Positions 45,638-56,922 of a stretch of DNA of 64,000 nucleotides are shown here, in pieces. The DNA comes from Notospermus geniculatus (taxonomy: Eukaryota > Nemertea > Pilidiophora > Heteronemertea > Lineidae): assembly GCA_002633025.1 (NCBI GenBank), contig NMRB01001964.1:42604-106603 (forward strand), in the 5' to 3' direction. The notes below the pieces were generated by a model that was not told the DNA's origin, ran no database searches, and was given only the letters and a program-made list of their open reading frames with translations. Within the stretch, counting starts at the first letter, position 1. Each line of letters starts with the position of its first letter. Position numbers and translations under genes: made by a program.

Positions 45638-48474
45638 TCGATTAGCAACAAATACCTCTCTATCATGTCCTGTCTACTTAAAGATGCACCTTGCATCCCC
45701 TAGCCTCCTAATTTTGCTATCAATGTTAGATATTAGAAATTCAAAAAATTAATTGTGATAATTTGCTTGGGAGCGGTTTTACTTATTTTTTTTCACAGCT
45801 TCATGTTGTCAACGTAAACATTAAATGGAATGTTAAAATGTAGTTATTGCACAACGTAGTAAAACATATTTCTTTCTGAAGTTCATCACATTTTGCAAAA
45901 TTCCTCCAGTTTTCAGAGAAGTTATCCAATGACAGTCAAACATAAGTGTGCTTTTTAGAGTTGACAATTTCTCGCCGAGTTCTAGCAATTTTGTATTGTC
46001 ATGGCGCCATTTCTTGAGCACTTGCACTCGACTGCAAAACTTGTTTGTGAGATAAACTCACTGGTGATTCACATGTAGTTATTTACCGGTAACTACATGC
46101 GAATCATACATGTAGTCCTTTTCCACAAACAACACAAAAGTTTATCTAAACACAGGTGTGCTTCAAACAAACAAACATCCACACATGTATTGGCGTACTG
46201 ATCGTCAATGAGTAAGTATTTGTTCAATAGATGGCGTACTCACCCAGGTGACCTTGGTCCTACCTTTAAGAGCTCGTGGTATAATTCAACATGTACAAAA
46301 AAGTTTCTTTATGAGAAGGTGCTTATATAAGAGATGTGTAGCAAAGTGTATTCAATGTGGATTGTCAGTTATTTTAGTTATCCAAGCTCCATGGGTACTA
46401 AATGGTTGTGCAGATTCATGTTACCACAATAAATGAGTGAAATTTTGAAAAGATTTTGTAGGTGTTGCATTATTTCTTGTTTGTCATGATAGAAAGGTTA
46501 AGATCTCCTGGACTCCAACTTGCACTTCCTAATTGGCCTATTCAGATTTTTCAAGTCAGGAGGTCATTAATATTTACCAGTCAGACGGGTTCTAAATTGG
46601 ACATCACCACTACCCTTCCTCTAACACTGCAGTAACACTTAACAAACCTAGCCCTAAAGTATCATCTGAGTGCCAGGTCAATGGGCCTCTTGTTGTGAGT
46701 GAGAATTAGCGTGTTCGATTACTTCCACCAGCCAGGCACTAGCGCTTTCTCAGACATGTGCATTGGAGGCCAATAAAAGAACGCTGTCGTGTTAGACACG
46801 AGTAAAGTGTCATGGCGGATGCACTCTGATTGGCTGATTGTCCACCATGACACTTTTATAGTGGTGTCTATTTGTTTTGCACGTTGGTGTATGGATCGAT
46901 GTGTGCACGGGCTGTGTGCATCTTCATTCTGAAGTGACATCATGCTCGGCATGCTGGGGTACTTACTCAGGGGGGAGGGTTAGTAGCGCCTCGCACAACA
47001 GGCCCGACTTGGAGGACTTCCGGTAAATAAAAACCCTGTCATGCCAGGCCAGTGTAGGCACAAGTAAGTTTTCGAACACGCTATGTGTGGCAAATCGGCC
47101 AGTGCCATGATGCGGCTGGTAGGGTACCAGAAGACTATAGTGTACACCGTCAGCTCCTGCCACCTATCATCCAGTGCCAACACTATTATCTGCCTGGATG
47201 TACATTCCAGTAGGTTGAGATGATCTATTTGGGACTGAACTTTGGTGTCCTTGATAGAGACCGCTGTCCTCCGAGTTGACCGATCTGGGAAAGAATTTGG
47301 TGGCCTTAATAAAAGTGGGTCCTACACTGAGAGCCAACTTACACGAGAAAACTCGCGTGGAGAGTGCGTTGTTATCCTGAGGAGCATGAACACACAAGTA
47401 TTATTATTTGCATAAAACCATTTGATATATTTATTCATAATACAATCGGTTTAAGTAGTACAAATTAAGCAGTTTTTACAGCACAATAAAGGCAAAGAAG
47501 GGATTCCTAATGAATTTTCCATCCCTCTTAAACATTACAGATACAAAAAATAAAAGTCTTTGATAAGCAAATCACTGAATGACTAAACTAATCTGAGCGT
47601 TAGTTTTCCATGAAAGAGAAATTAACTATCCTCATTCTGGGCCTGTATTCTAGAAGCAATGACATACACACAGATCCAGAACTAGAATATTGAAAATATA
47701 TAAGTATGTATCCAAAGTTCAAACTAGATATTTTCCATCGTCTACTTGTAAAAATGATAAAACAATATTCCCCTCAGTCTCAAAATAGCAATATTATGAG
47801 ACATACTTTAATGGGAAGTTTGAAGAAAATATTTGGTCCCACAAGAACTTCAATTCAAGTAACTAAATGGAGATATCAGATTTTCTAACAGTATGAAATG
47901 GAGATATCAGATCTCCTAACAGCGCAAAATCGAGACAGATCTCATAAACAGTCACGTGCTTGTATGAGAACACATCTCAGTACCTAAGACCAGATCATCA
48001 AGTCCTCATATCCACAACAGCCCATCTCTTGACCTACAGTTGTGTTATTATGCATTTTTTCACTGCAGCTTTGCACATTTTTTGTCTAATCTCTTGAATT
48101 TTACTCTTTTTTCAAAGTTTCTTTGAAAATACAAATAAATGTTTTGTAAGGAAACAGAAAGAAAAACCGACTTTACAACATGTCATATTGTGATTGACTG
48201 CACACTAGCTCAAGAGATGACGTTTCAGTTATCTGAAGTTAACTGAAAGACCAAAAATTTGATAACTCTGGAAAGAATTGCCCTCTTGATCACATGAAGA
48301 ACAGACAACAGGTCCAATTGTCAGCGGTGACAGGCAGCAGTTTCCACTCTGACATTCAGCCAGAACCAACTGCAAGTGCAGAGACACAGCAGACATGGCA
48401 GAAGCAATGCAGCTGAATCCATGCAAAGATCATAATAGCAGATAGGATATCTGTTCCAGAAAACACAAAAATCA
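45638..48474. other. No recognised gene
   Basis: Contains a hairpin at 46072-46106 (GATTCACATGTAGTTA/TAACTACATGCGAATC) and an inverted pair AAGTGTCATGG/CCATGACACTT at 46806-46856. The lower part may be SLBP 3' flank. Confidence 0.5.
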
Positions 48475-48602
48475 GGGGCGACCGCCACGAAACTACGACA
48501 GCACTAACAGGGCCTAACAGAGAAATTCTGTAATGGTAAAAGCCATTGCATACCTCTCTGTTAGGCACTGTTGGTGCTATCGGAGTTTCGTGACGGCCCA
48601 CC
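48475..48602. mobile_element. Foldback MITE, about 128 bp, downstream of SLBP
   Basis: GGGGCGACCGCCACGAAACT at the left pairs with AGTTTCGTGACGGCCCA at the right; inner CTAACAGAG/CTCTGTTAG and TAATGG/CCATTG also pair. It lies 0.7 kb past the SLBP stop, perhaps in its 3' untranslated region. Confidence 0.85.
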
Positions 48603-49293
48603 CAGGACATCCATTCCAGTGTTATCAAATTTAGAACTTAGGATGTCATTTCTTGGCGAACCAGAGCAGAAAAATCACCACACTTACTGGTATTGTCCTA
48701 AAAATTTCAAGACAATAGAGTACAGTACAGATGAAAGTATAAAATTCAATTTCTATATACAAATTCTACTAACTTCTTTTTATTTTATATTATTCTTTAA
48801 ACAATATACTAGTACTCAACATACAAAATGCAAGACCTGGGTAAAATTATGGCAATTAGAAATAAAATTGCGTGCACACATTTTATCATCAGTGATTCTT
48901 GATGATAAGAAATGAAATACATGTACCGTAGGTAGTTCAGCTCAGGGATGTTCCTGTCCTGTAGCTGAGTCTGGCCTCCCCACTTACCACCAATCTTTAG
49001 ACCTGAATGAAATGGCCAGGTCCATTGTGCTCACCTCACGCAAATGTGAAACAAATACATGTACTCCATTTGCATGGGTACCACTTTTTCAATACAAGTC
49101 CCCTGAGAAACTGTAAGAAATGAACACAATTCACCATAGATGGTCAAAGTCACAATTTGGTCCATCTTAAAATAACTTCAGGTTTTGATAAAAATATGAG
49201 GAAATGCCAGGTCCAAGAAATGTACTGAGGCATAAGAAATCTCTATGGTAACAGTATGAAATCTGCTGACTATATTATTCAGTCTAGTTTAGT

Positions 49294-49488
49294 CTACAAG
49301 ACAAATCCTTCATCCTCAAACTCTACGTCGAGATTGAATCCTGTGAAAAAGGCATCTGACTTTGCACCATCCTCTCCAGATTTGATTTCCTCCGTTAAAG
49401 CTAAGTTCATGAGATCATCAGAAATATCGGACCCGTGATCAGACAAGTTGTCGTCGGCTTCCTTAACATCCTTTTTTACCTCTTCCCA
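49294..49488 (-). CDS. SLBP: SLBP exon 7, acidic C-terminus and stop
   Basis: Acceptor TATATTTCAG, 64 codons and TAG. Starts [20 protein letters not shown] and ends [14 protein letters not shown]. Acidic tail as in other SLBPs, whose acidic C-termini aid histone pre-mRNA processing. Confidence 0.88.
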   Translation of the reverse strand, partial: WEEVKKDVKEADDNLSDHGSDISDDLMNLALTEEIKSGEDGAKSDAFFTGFNLDVEFEDEGFVL

Positions 49489-52400
49489 CTGAAATATAGA
49501 TCAAAATGATTTGTTAAGAACAACTGGACCAACTTAGTACACATGTATTAATGTTGCTTTTTTTATGCCAGTGATTTTTGATTGAATCCTGGTGGCCCTC
49601 ATCTGCCAATGATCACTCACCATTTCTGTTTCTTGACTGACAATTCCGCTGCTGGATATGGATTCATCCTGTGTCAGTGATGACGTGGTGGAGCTGCAGT
49701 CGCTAAAAAGAACATCGGACCTGAAATGGAAATGAAAGTCAAGTTAAATATGATACTCAAGGTCATGCTCTAAAAATAGGTCAAATTTGAGGTTAAGATA
49801 TAAATTTTCCCACTTTAAGTCATATTGTATTGGGAAACATGTCGACCAACTTCGAAAAAATGATCGTACTTTGCATCAAGAGAGTCACCCTTAGGGTCAA
49901 AGAAATGCAGCTTCCGTCGCCATATGCGAATTTGAGCATCGAAAGAACGCCTGCTGACTTTGCAGAACTTGTCAGGTGTACGTGGCTGTCCTTTCTTCCT
50001 GAGGTGTCTGGGAACAAGGACGGCGTATCGATCGTATCCGATTGTGTTCTTGCCAAAATCGATCTGTTTCTGACGGCGGATCAGCACATTTGAGTCGTCT
50101 TCATACTCCACTTGTTTCCCACTGGAAAAGAATGTATTCTGATTATGCTGATTAGTACAAGGCCAGATATTCAAGCAGGGTTCAAAGGTCATGACCATTT
50201 GGTCTAGAATGCAACCTGGATTTGCATTTTGTATTGTGTGCGACTTGATTTTTTGGCCTGTTCAGTGTTCGACCAAAATCTGCTTTTTCAGAAATGAACT
50301 TTGATCTCTGTCAAGGTCTGTGGGCAAAACTGAACTGCAAAGGCAGCCTACTTTTTTGGACAATTTCAGATCCAGGCCTTCACTTGAATGGGTCAAACTG
50401 GACAGTTAGCGACAGGATCATGACTGTACAAACTATACCTGGCAAATAGTACCAAGAAAACAATATCTGACCCTCACCTCAACTCGCTACCATCACTACT
50501 TTCTGACAAGGTTAATTTTCTCCTGAACCGGCTCAAGTCTTTCTGTGCCTGCTTCTGTTGTTCTTCAAACAGATCGACTTGTTCGCTCCAGTCAACTGGT
50601 TTTGTTAGGCTTGATACTTTCTTCCAACATGAAGATGCTGTCTCGACCACTTGATCCTCGGTTAAAGTATTCCTGTTTATTAAGAAAAGGACATTAATTT
50701 CCAGAAGCGAGGCAGAAAAGGGACAAAGGAGACTGGATACTGTACAGCCATGACAGTGTTGTACTCAGTACCGAGGTCACAGATAGGATTCCTGGCAGAG
50801 GGAAATTTGACGAGAGATGAATACTTCTGACAAATTACATCTTTTACTACCGCACAGACAACACCCCAACATAACTTACAACTGTTTCGGACTGAGTGGT
50901 GGGAAGTCTTCCTTGCCCAATCTTGGAGCTCGTTCCACTCGTCTGCCTTGGGGACGATTATTTTCTTGGTTTCGGTGATTTCTTCTCCTATTGCCTCTGT
51001 AATCATTTCGTTTGTTTGAATCGCTGCAAAACAAAACATTGAAAAACATTATTCATCCCTGTTCCTGATACAATATTATCAAAGACAAAAATCGGCTAAC
51101 TTAATCATCAGAGGCCTCTCATGCCTATGCAAAATACATGTAAAAGTAAAGTGGAACAGATTGAAATTACGAAGTTTCAGAAATGTTCAGCCGGTCTTCC
51201 TCCTGAATCATTCGTGTCCTGGTCATTGTTGCAGTGATTCCTCAGTGAGTGCCAGTGAAAAAATAACCACATTTTACTGACCTAACCCACTATGAGGAGC
51301 AAGGTTGGTAATTAACTGGCCAATTAACAATGGATCTGATTATCTGACAGGTCAGATTGAGCACAAACATTAAACAATTTTCATGGAGGTAATTAGGATT
51401 GATAAGATAAATGTTCACTCCCTGTGCCAGGCCCAAGTTTTGTTTGGTATGAAGCTTGTGATCTGATTAAACTTACAGATATGACAGAAACGTGATAAAA
51501 GATTCGTTGTCAGAACAGTGAAAAGTTGCTAAAGAGTAAATGTTAATAAAAGACTTTTTGGGGGTAATGTTTGAAAGATTTTAAATGCAGGAGTGGTCAC
51601 AGTTTCTGTCACTGCATTGTTCCAAAGGTAAGGATTAACATTAAAAACATAGCATGATTTACACTGATCTGTCCACTTCTGTTTTTTTTACCTAAAGTGT
51701 TCCCTGTTTCTGTGTCCACGGTTGATCTTTTCTCGGAGATCCTTCAAGTCATGATGTCCATGTTCACAGCCATACTGGGGAGATCGATAATTGTGGTGCA
51801 TTCTGTCTTCTCGTAGAGGACTGCGCAATGGACTGAGGTTTCCACGTTTTTCATACCTTTCTGAGTGACTGAAATGAAAATTATTTGATTAGTGGTCAAT
51901 TAGAATAGAATGGGCATGTACCGGTACTACACCAAGATGAAATCGATTGATAAAATTTTTTATTTAATATTATATTAGTTGAAGTTGGCGATGATGGACC
52001 TCAGATCAATCAATATTGGCAAATGAGAATCAGTCTATGGTGGCCTTAGAATCTACCCTCATATCATTTAAATCATCAATCATGAAAGAAAACCACGTTC
52101 TAGCATACTCATCAAACTGGTTGGTTTCATTTCCACATTTTTGCCGGAAGGCCTATGGTTTCCCTACTACCATGACTACTGCATGGGCCTAAACTGAAAC
52201 TTTAATTATGCCTAACTTGGGCCCCTAACATTTTTGGCTTAGGCCTACTTAATTAATTCAATTGAGTTGGCTTGGGCATGTTGGGAGTTAGGCCTAGTTG
52301 TTATAATGTTGGGGCTCCTTCCCCTCCCTTGGCCTTGGCTTCAAATTTGGTCTCTAAGTTTTAATTTGGCTTCATTCAAAATTCAATTCCTAGTAGCCTA

Positions 52401-52863
52401 GCCTAGGCCCTAAAAACATGTAAAATCTGGATCAAGCCAAGCAAGGCCCGCCCCGCCCTACCGGTAGCATGCTACCGGTAAGCATGCTATTGCTAAGCAC
52501 ATCTGATCATGCTATTGTTAGGTCTAGGCCAAGATAGCAAGGTTAAACCTATTTTAGGCCCGGCCTAGCCCTAGTAGCCTAGGCCAAATCATGACAAAAG
52601 ATAACACACATCATAAATCTGAATGCAGTGCGTGTAGGCCTACAATGCTGCTATGCACACACTGCATTTTAAACTTTCCTATTGTGTTGGCTGCTGGCTG
52701 GCGCGCGTTCTCACAAAACGAAAACCAAACGACGGTGTATTTTTCTGAAAAATCGAATTAACCTGCAATCATTTGTCGGTGAATTGGGTTCAGGGTGAGC
52801 AGGTCTTCTTCTCCTTCGTTCTCGATCATTGTTCAGTTGGTTTTGTCGTCGCACTCCGATCAT
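49294..52863 (-). CDS. SLBP: Histone RNA stem-loop binding protein (SLBP), complete gene
   Basis: SLBP binds the stem-loop at the 3' end of replication-dependent histone mRNAs and directs their processing, export, translation and turnover. Seven exons on the minus strand join in phase: 52863-52763, 51868-51692, 51023-50880, 50672-50478, 50121-49870, 49720-49621, 49488-49294 (1164 nt, 387 residues; human SLBP is 270). Residues about 214-281 are the RNA-binding domain: [38 protein letters not shown] and LHFFD match the family. An upstream segment with VDWSEQV and RFRRKL matches SDWASAVEE and RYKRKL of the human protein. The first 140 residues are basic, rich in Arg, Asn and His. The C-terminus is acidic. 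The ATG is the first codon of an exon after a stop-bearing leader. The fifth exon uses a weak donor. Divergent from the CDC25-like gene. Confidence 0.95.
49621..49720 (-). CDS. SLBP: SLBP exon 6
   Basis: Acceptor CCATTTCAG, donor GAAATG|GTGAGT. Encodes [20 protein letters not shown] and ends VSQETEM. Ser/Thr/Asp-rich with no recognised fold; several possible phosphorylation sites. Other frames stop at once. Confidence 0.85.
49870..50121 (-). CDS. SLBP: SLBP exon 5, RNA-binding domain
   Basis: Acceptor TTCTTTTCCAG. Encodes the whole RNA-binding domain, from [17 protein letters not shown] to LHFFDPKG. The conserved threonine of the TPNK motif, phosphorylated in human SLBP, is kept as TPDK. The donor chosen, GCAAA|GTACGA, is weak but is the only nearby GT that keeps phase with exon 6. 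Without splicing, the frame continues 24 codons from the donor codon to a stop at 49815. Confidence 0.95.
50478..50672 (-). CDS. SLBP: SLBP exon 4, conserved segment before the RNA-binding domain
   Basis: Acceptor AATAAACAG, donor TTGAG|GTGAGG. Encodes [16 protein letters not shown], then [16 protein letters not shown] and RFRRKLTL, and ends ESSDGSEL. This is the counterpart of the SDWASAVEEDEM to RYKRKLL block of human SLBP. Reading frame 1 stops early, so frame choice is firm. Confidence 0.92.
50880..51023 (-). CDS. SLBP: SLBP exon 3
   Basis: Acceptor TTTTGCAG, donor CAGTT|GTAAGT; one base, 47 codons, two bases. Two frames are open. The frame giving [17 protein letters not shown] and ending PPLSPKQ is the only one that joins in phase on both sides; the other (starting MITEAIGEE) breaks phase. 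Confidence 0.82.
51692..51868 (-). CDS. SLBP: SLBP exon 2
   Basis: Acceptor CATTTCAG, donor TTTAG|GTAAAA; one base, 58 codons, two bases. Encodes [20 protein letters not shown] and a His/Arg-rich stretch. No homology outside close relatives is expected; assignment rests on phase and on being the only open frame (frame 1 stops after five codons). Confidence 0.82.
52763..52863 (-). CDS. SLBP: SLBP exon 1 (start codon)
   Basis: ATG at 52863-52861; 33 codons plus two bases to donor TGCAG|GTTAAT. Encodes [20 protein letters not shown] and a Pro-rich tail. The ATG is followed by ATC, and no earlier in-frame ATG is seen. The very basic start suits a nuclear, RNA-binding protein. Junction with exon 2 gives Ser (AG+T). 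Confidence 0.85.
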
Positions 52864-54443
52864 TTTGAGGTTTTGATTGAGGTTTCTCCGAAATCGAACA
52901 CAGGCAGATCAGTTTTTCTCCAGTCACTGAAGCAAACACAGATTTCCCGGCAAATTTTACGTTCTGTAGTTCGCGCTGAATAATCCACTGCCAGCCTCGT
53001 TTCAGGGAACAGCCCCCTATAAATTGGTGTACATTATTCCGACAATTTATACCCTGGATTGAGATTGATCTAATGAATATTCATCATCCGAATGTAAACA
53101 CACTGAATATCTGGCCAAACCTTTGCTAACTAAATTTTTTTACTAAATCTTATGGAAGTAGGATTCAAACTTGAAATGATAGGAATTTCAGTGAAATCTC
53201 ATGAAAAATAAATAAAAAGAAGAAAATTAAATCGAAGCGGAAGTTGAGATGAAATTTTCACGCATGCGTGAACTAGTTTCTCAGGATTGGGCCGAAGTTG
53301 TAAGTTTTCAAATGAATGGCGCTCCCGAACAATGTGCTAAATTTATCTATTTTCTCGTGGCACAAGGGCAAGTGGAGGTCGTGAAACTTGCGACTGGATG
53401 CTGTGTAAGCCAGAGTTGATAAAAGTGACATCATATCGACCTGGGTGTGGAAGTAGGTGCATGTAACTCGGAAAAAACGTACGTAGGTTGCACTCGCATT
53501 TTCCAGCTGATCCATTCCTTTCTTCATTCATTCTGTTCATTTGATAAACCATTGCGCCATTCGCGCTATCGCCACAAATCAGCTGGCTGTCCGGCCCGCG
53601 TCCCGCCCCCTGTCCACATTTTTGTCGGTCTGTTAATAGGCCCTAGACCTAGTGTTGGATTAGATTGTCCAGGGGACCAGGGTCAGGGACTGCAGTTTGT
53701 GTGTGTTTTTTGCTTTTTCTCAACACTCTCACTCAAGTGGGCCCAAGGCCCAATGCAGTGAGTGTGGGCCTAGGCCTACCTAGGCCTAGGCCTAATTAGT
53801 GTAGGCCTAGGCCTAGCTATGCTTGGGTGATCTTTGTCTTTGGTGAAAGTAGGGTCTAGTGGATGATAGTCTAATTAGTAATTAGCATTAGGCTAATCAG
53901 ACATGACAAGGCCTAACTACCTGATTTAATGGCTTCGTTTTCTCTGTAGCTTTTCCATTTTCAAATTCAAGAAATACTCCTTTGTTTCTTCAGATCAAGA
54001 ATACCACAACAAGCGAAGCTACACGAGTAATGCAATCGTTTTGAAGTTGAATTCACTTTGTCTACATTGCAACCTTCAGCCTTTATGGATTAAGGAACAG
54101 GAATACGACTATGCACCATAGGTACAAATCAAGAACAATCGCCACAGAACTGCAACTCATCATCATCACTAAGTGGAATCTTAACTTGGAAGCACCTCAG
54201 ATCCTTCAATTCGTTTGAAGTTCAAGTTGAGAAATTCTTGTTGTCACAGAACACTTTCTTTTTTGACACCTTCATCTTCCATTCAGGATTCAAAGACAAT
54301 TACTTATAACTGTGAATCTACAAGAGCCCTGTTAATTGCATTTTGCATTCCCGAAGATCCAATTCAGAATTATTTATTGCCAGTGTCAGGGCACTTGTCA
54401 CTCTGTCTCTGATCAGATTTTAAAAAACGATCAAGTTTAGAAA
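52864..54443. promoter_or_regulatory. Divergent promoter interval between SLBP and the CDC25-like gene
   Basis: The interval separates two start codons on opposite strands. Near SLBP: a CCAAT box on the minus strand (ATTGG at 53023), TATAAA at 53018, TTTCCCGG at 52943 and TTCGCGC at 52970, both E2F-like. Nearer CDC25: TTGCGCC then TTCGCGC at 53553-53566, again E2F-like. The middle (53755-53825) is an AGGCCTA-rich simple repeat. A 5' untranslated exon of the CDC25-like gene may lie here; TTTCTTCAG at about 53993 could be its acceptor. Start sites cannot be fixed by reading alone. Confidence 0.5.
53755..53825. repeat. AGGCCTA simple repeat
   Basis: About eight TAGGCCTA words in 70 bp between the SLBP and CDC25-like genes. 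Confidence 0.85.
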
Positions 54444-54751
54444 ATGGAGGATTGGCCCCCATGCAGCTTTGACTCTCAGTTTTTCCCAATCCATCATGAC
54501 TCCCACAGTGGTACAGATTCACCCACTTTAAAAACTTGCAGCCCAAGGCCTGGGGAACAGAAGAGACCCAATTTTCGTCTGGATCTAAGTAGTGCACTTA
54601 ACCTCCAACCCTTAAAGCAAATCGCCACAAGTAACACAATGGATAATCTGACTTCATCTCCTGCTGTAACATCTTCCAAGAACCTAGTGCAAAATGTTTA
54701 TTCCCCTGTTACGAATCTTGCTCTTAATCTGAACCAGCTGAACACTGGGAA
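54444..54751 (+). CDS. CDC25-like: CDC25-like coding exon 1
   Basis: ATG to donor GGGAA|GTAAGT, 102 codons plus two bases. Starts MEDWPPCSFDSQFFP, Ser/Pro/Asn-rich, and ends with VYSPVTNLALNLNQLNTG, the strongest family mark in the N-terminal part. Unspliced, the frame stops immediately after the donor. Confidence 0.87.
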
Positions 54752-56922
54752 GTAAGTATACCATTTTCTTCAATTTTCCTCTATTTTAACCTCAGTGGCA
54801 AATGATAATTCAATAATTTTCTTCTTTTTCACTGGCTGTGAAGGTCCACACTTGGAGACAAGAATCCAGAGTGTTCCCAAGGGAGGACTAAATTATTCTG
54901 TCAACAAACTTTTTATTTGCTTTTAGGCCCCTACTTTGTAAAAAAATTTCTTTCTTTCACACAGTTCTGCTACTATTGCTGTAAAAACACCTGTCTCTGA
55001 GTGTATGGAGGTGGAGTAAGTTATGCATGCAAAAACTTGCATGCAATACAGAGTCACAAAAAGTGGCTGAGAAAATCAAATGGCATGAAAGGGGCAGATT
55101 TTGGTTTTATGTTTGTTTCAAAATATGATTCTGAGTCGTTTGCTTGGTTGCCGTGTATTTTCAATTGCACAGGTTGCCAGTCATAGGCCTCAATGTCCAA
55201 GTAGTTTTTGCTCTTTCTTGGAGTAGTTTGATAAACTGCCCAATCCTTGATTTTAGTTGTGTGGGATTCTGTTAATATCACATTGAGATCATCATGCACT
55301 TGACCACATTATAGAATTGCAACGGAATTCGACACCATAGATACCAGGCTGTGAACTTTTCAAATTTGCATTCAGCTTTTAAAATTTGGTCAAATTTGAT
55401 GCACCTGCTTGTGTTGGTTGCTCACTCATCCGTGAAAACATTGAATTGGACAATCGTAGCAACTGCTCCATGCATGTCATGACACCATTTTGATTGTTAC
55501 AGCTTTATGATAAATTGCCTTTGAGGCATTTTCTTTGCATCCCCTTCTTATGGGGTCCCTTGTAATGGGCCCTGGTCATTCTCAGACCCTTGACAGTTTT
55601 ACTGTTCACTAAAATACATGTATGACTGCAGGTATTCCTGAGAGTTCCCCACTTTCATTTCTGGGTATCCTGGACTGTGATCCTGCATGCAACTAACAAC
55701 TAATCCAACTTTTTGGTTACTCTTCCTAGATTTATTTAACACGACGTTTCTACCAGTGTTCCCTGGTCGTTGTCAAGTGTACAACTGAATCTCATTGAAG
55801 TTTCTAACAAATGTCACTGAGATTCAGTTCGCTTGACAACGACCAGGGAACACTGGTAGAACCCAAAAGTTGGATTAGTTATTCGAAACCTTTCTAAAAA
55901 TGCCTTTCAAGCAGTTCATCCTGCATGCAGTATTAACCTCCTCACAGTAATCAGCTTCCTCTTAACCAATGAAGCTTTCGTTCCTGCCCCTACCCGGGTA
56001 CCCCCTCAAGTCAACTGAGTTTTGTCACCTTGCCTATATGTTTTCCAGTTCTCATAGATATCATTGTCAATTTCAGCGACTTCAACACACCCAAGCGGAG
56101 GTTGTCACTCTCAAGTGTTGGGTCCCCAACTTCGTTCGCACCTCTTGAGCTCAACTTCAGGGAAAAGAAGATCTCAATAGGTGATCAGGGTAAGAGACAA
56201 TTTGAAAAAAAACATCTGTCTTGTGTGTTAGTTACCATTTCAGCTTTTAAATCAGCTCGAATATTCTAAAAAAGCATGTGAATTTAAAAGTAATTTGTAA
56301 GGACCATGAGGCCAGGAGTTTTACCCTGTTGTAGTGGATAGAAATGATTGACCCTCTTTTCTACCTTTTATATAAATCCTGACTTCAAAACAGAATTGTA
56401 AACTGTTGGAGGTCCTTTAAGCAGAAAAGCTTGTTGGAGAAAATCTTCATGTCTTTATTTGGAGTGGGGTCAATTGTTCACTTTCTTGACCTGACAATAA
56501 AAAGAGGTGGAGTTTTTGTTATTTTATGCCAGCATCCTTTATGCTGCCACTCTAGTGGATGGAACTGGACAACAGTTGGAGACACATCAAGGGTGTCTGC
56601 GTCTTCCCAGATTGATCAAATCATCCAGGACGCTTTCCAAAGTTTTCCCTTTCGAAATGATTTCTGCAGAAATCACTGGGATGTTCTTGACTGCCGGTCA
56701 CATAATAATGGTTGATATCCTTCCAATGTGAGAGCAGTAGACCCCTTGATTCACAAGGATGTACAAGTTGTTGGCAAACCGTAAGATGACATTTCATTTG
56801 ACTTTCACTTCCAAGATGCACCTTCTCATTGATACATCTTGATACATTATTTTTTGTTTCACAGGAATTTGCCTCGACTCACCTACACCTAGTCCAGTTG
56901 ATGCCCTGAGCGTGGAGAAAAA
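54444..56922 (+). CDS. CDC25-like: CDC25-like dual-specificity phosphatase, N-terminal exons (gene continues beyond the window)
   Basis: CDC25 phosphatases remove inhibitory phosphates from cyclin-dependent kinases and trigger mitosis. Four exons join in phase: 54444-54751, 54965-55015, 56077-56189, 56865-56922 (176 residues plus two bases). The ATG at 54444 (AAAATGG) follows an in-frame TAG at 54438. Motifs of the regulatory half occur in family order: SPVTNLALNLNQL near residue 85-100 (as in vertebrate CDC25A/B), FNTPKRRLSLS at 122-132 (compare GGTPKRCLDLS of CDC25C) and GICLDSPTPSP at 158-168 (compare GFCLDSPGP of CDC25A). T124-P is a Cdk-type site; R127 to S130 is a basophilic-kinase-type site. 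No HCEFSSERGP catalytic motif is seen downstream, so the rhodanese-fold domain must lie past 64000. Confidence 0.85.
54965..55015 (+). CDS. CDC25-like: CDC25-like coding exon 2 (51 nt)
   Basis: Acceptor TTTCACACAG, donor GTGGA|GTAAGT. One base, 16 codons, two bases; encodes SATIAVKTPVSECMEV. Too short to recognise by itself; supported by two good splice sites and by phase on both sides. Confidence 0.72.
55698..55880. mobile_element. MITE in a CDC25-like intron
   Basis: Ends AACTAATCCAACTTTTTGGT and CAAAAGTTGGATTAGTT; inner arms CTACCAGTGTTCCCTGGTCG/CGACCAGGGAACACTGGTAG are perfect, and CTGAATCTCA/TGAGATTCAG pair near the centre. The left arm carries a 25-nt extra piece. Confidence 0.9.
56077..56189 (+). 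CDS. CDC25-like: CDC25-like coding exon 3 with TPKRR motif
   Basis: Acceptor TCAATTTCAG, donor CAGG|GTAAGA. Encodes DFNTPKRRLSLSSVGSPTSF and ends ISIGDQG. One base is left over, which joins GA of the next exon to make Gly. Confidence 0.83.
56865..56922 (+). CDS. CDC25-like: CDC25-like coding exon 4 with LDSP motif
   Basis: Acceptor TTGTTTCACAG, donor AAAAA|GTAAGT. Encodes ICLDSPTPSPVDALSVEK and leaves two bases (AA). Matches the DSGFCLDSPGP region of CDC25A. The next exon must begin with one completing base; none of the acceptors I checked up to 64000 opens a CDC25-like frame. Confidence 0.82.

Noticed and set aside
50680-51039. Minus frame starting [12 protein letters not shown] over SLBP exon 3
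   Set aside because: It does not keep phase with exons 2 and 4; the overlapping frame ending PPLSPKQ does.
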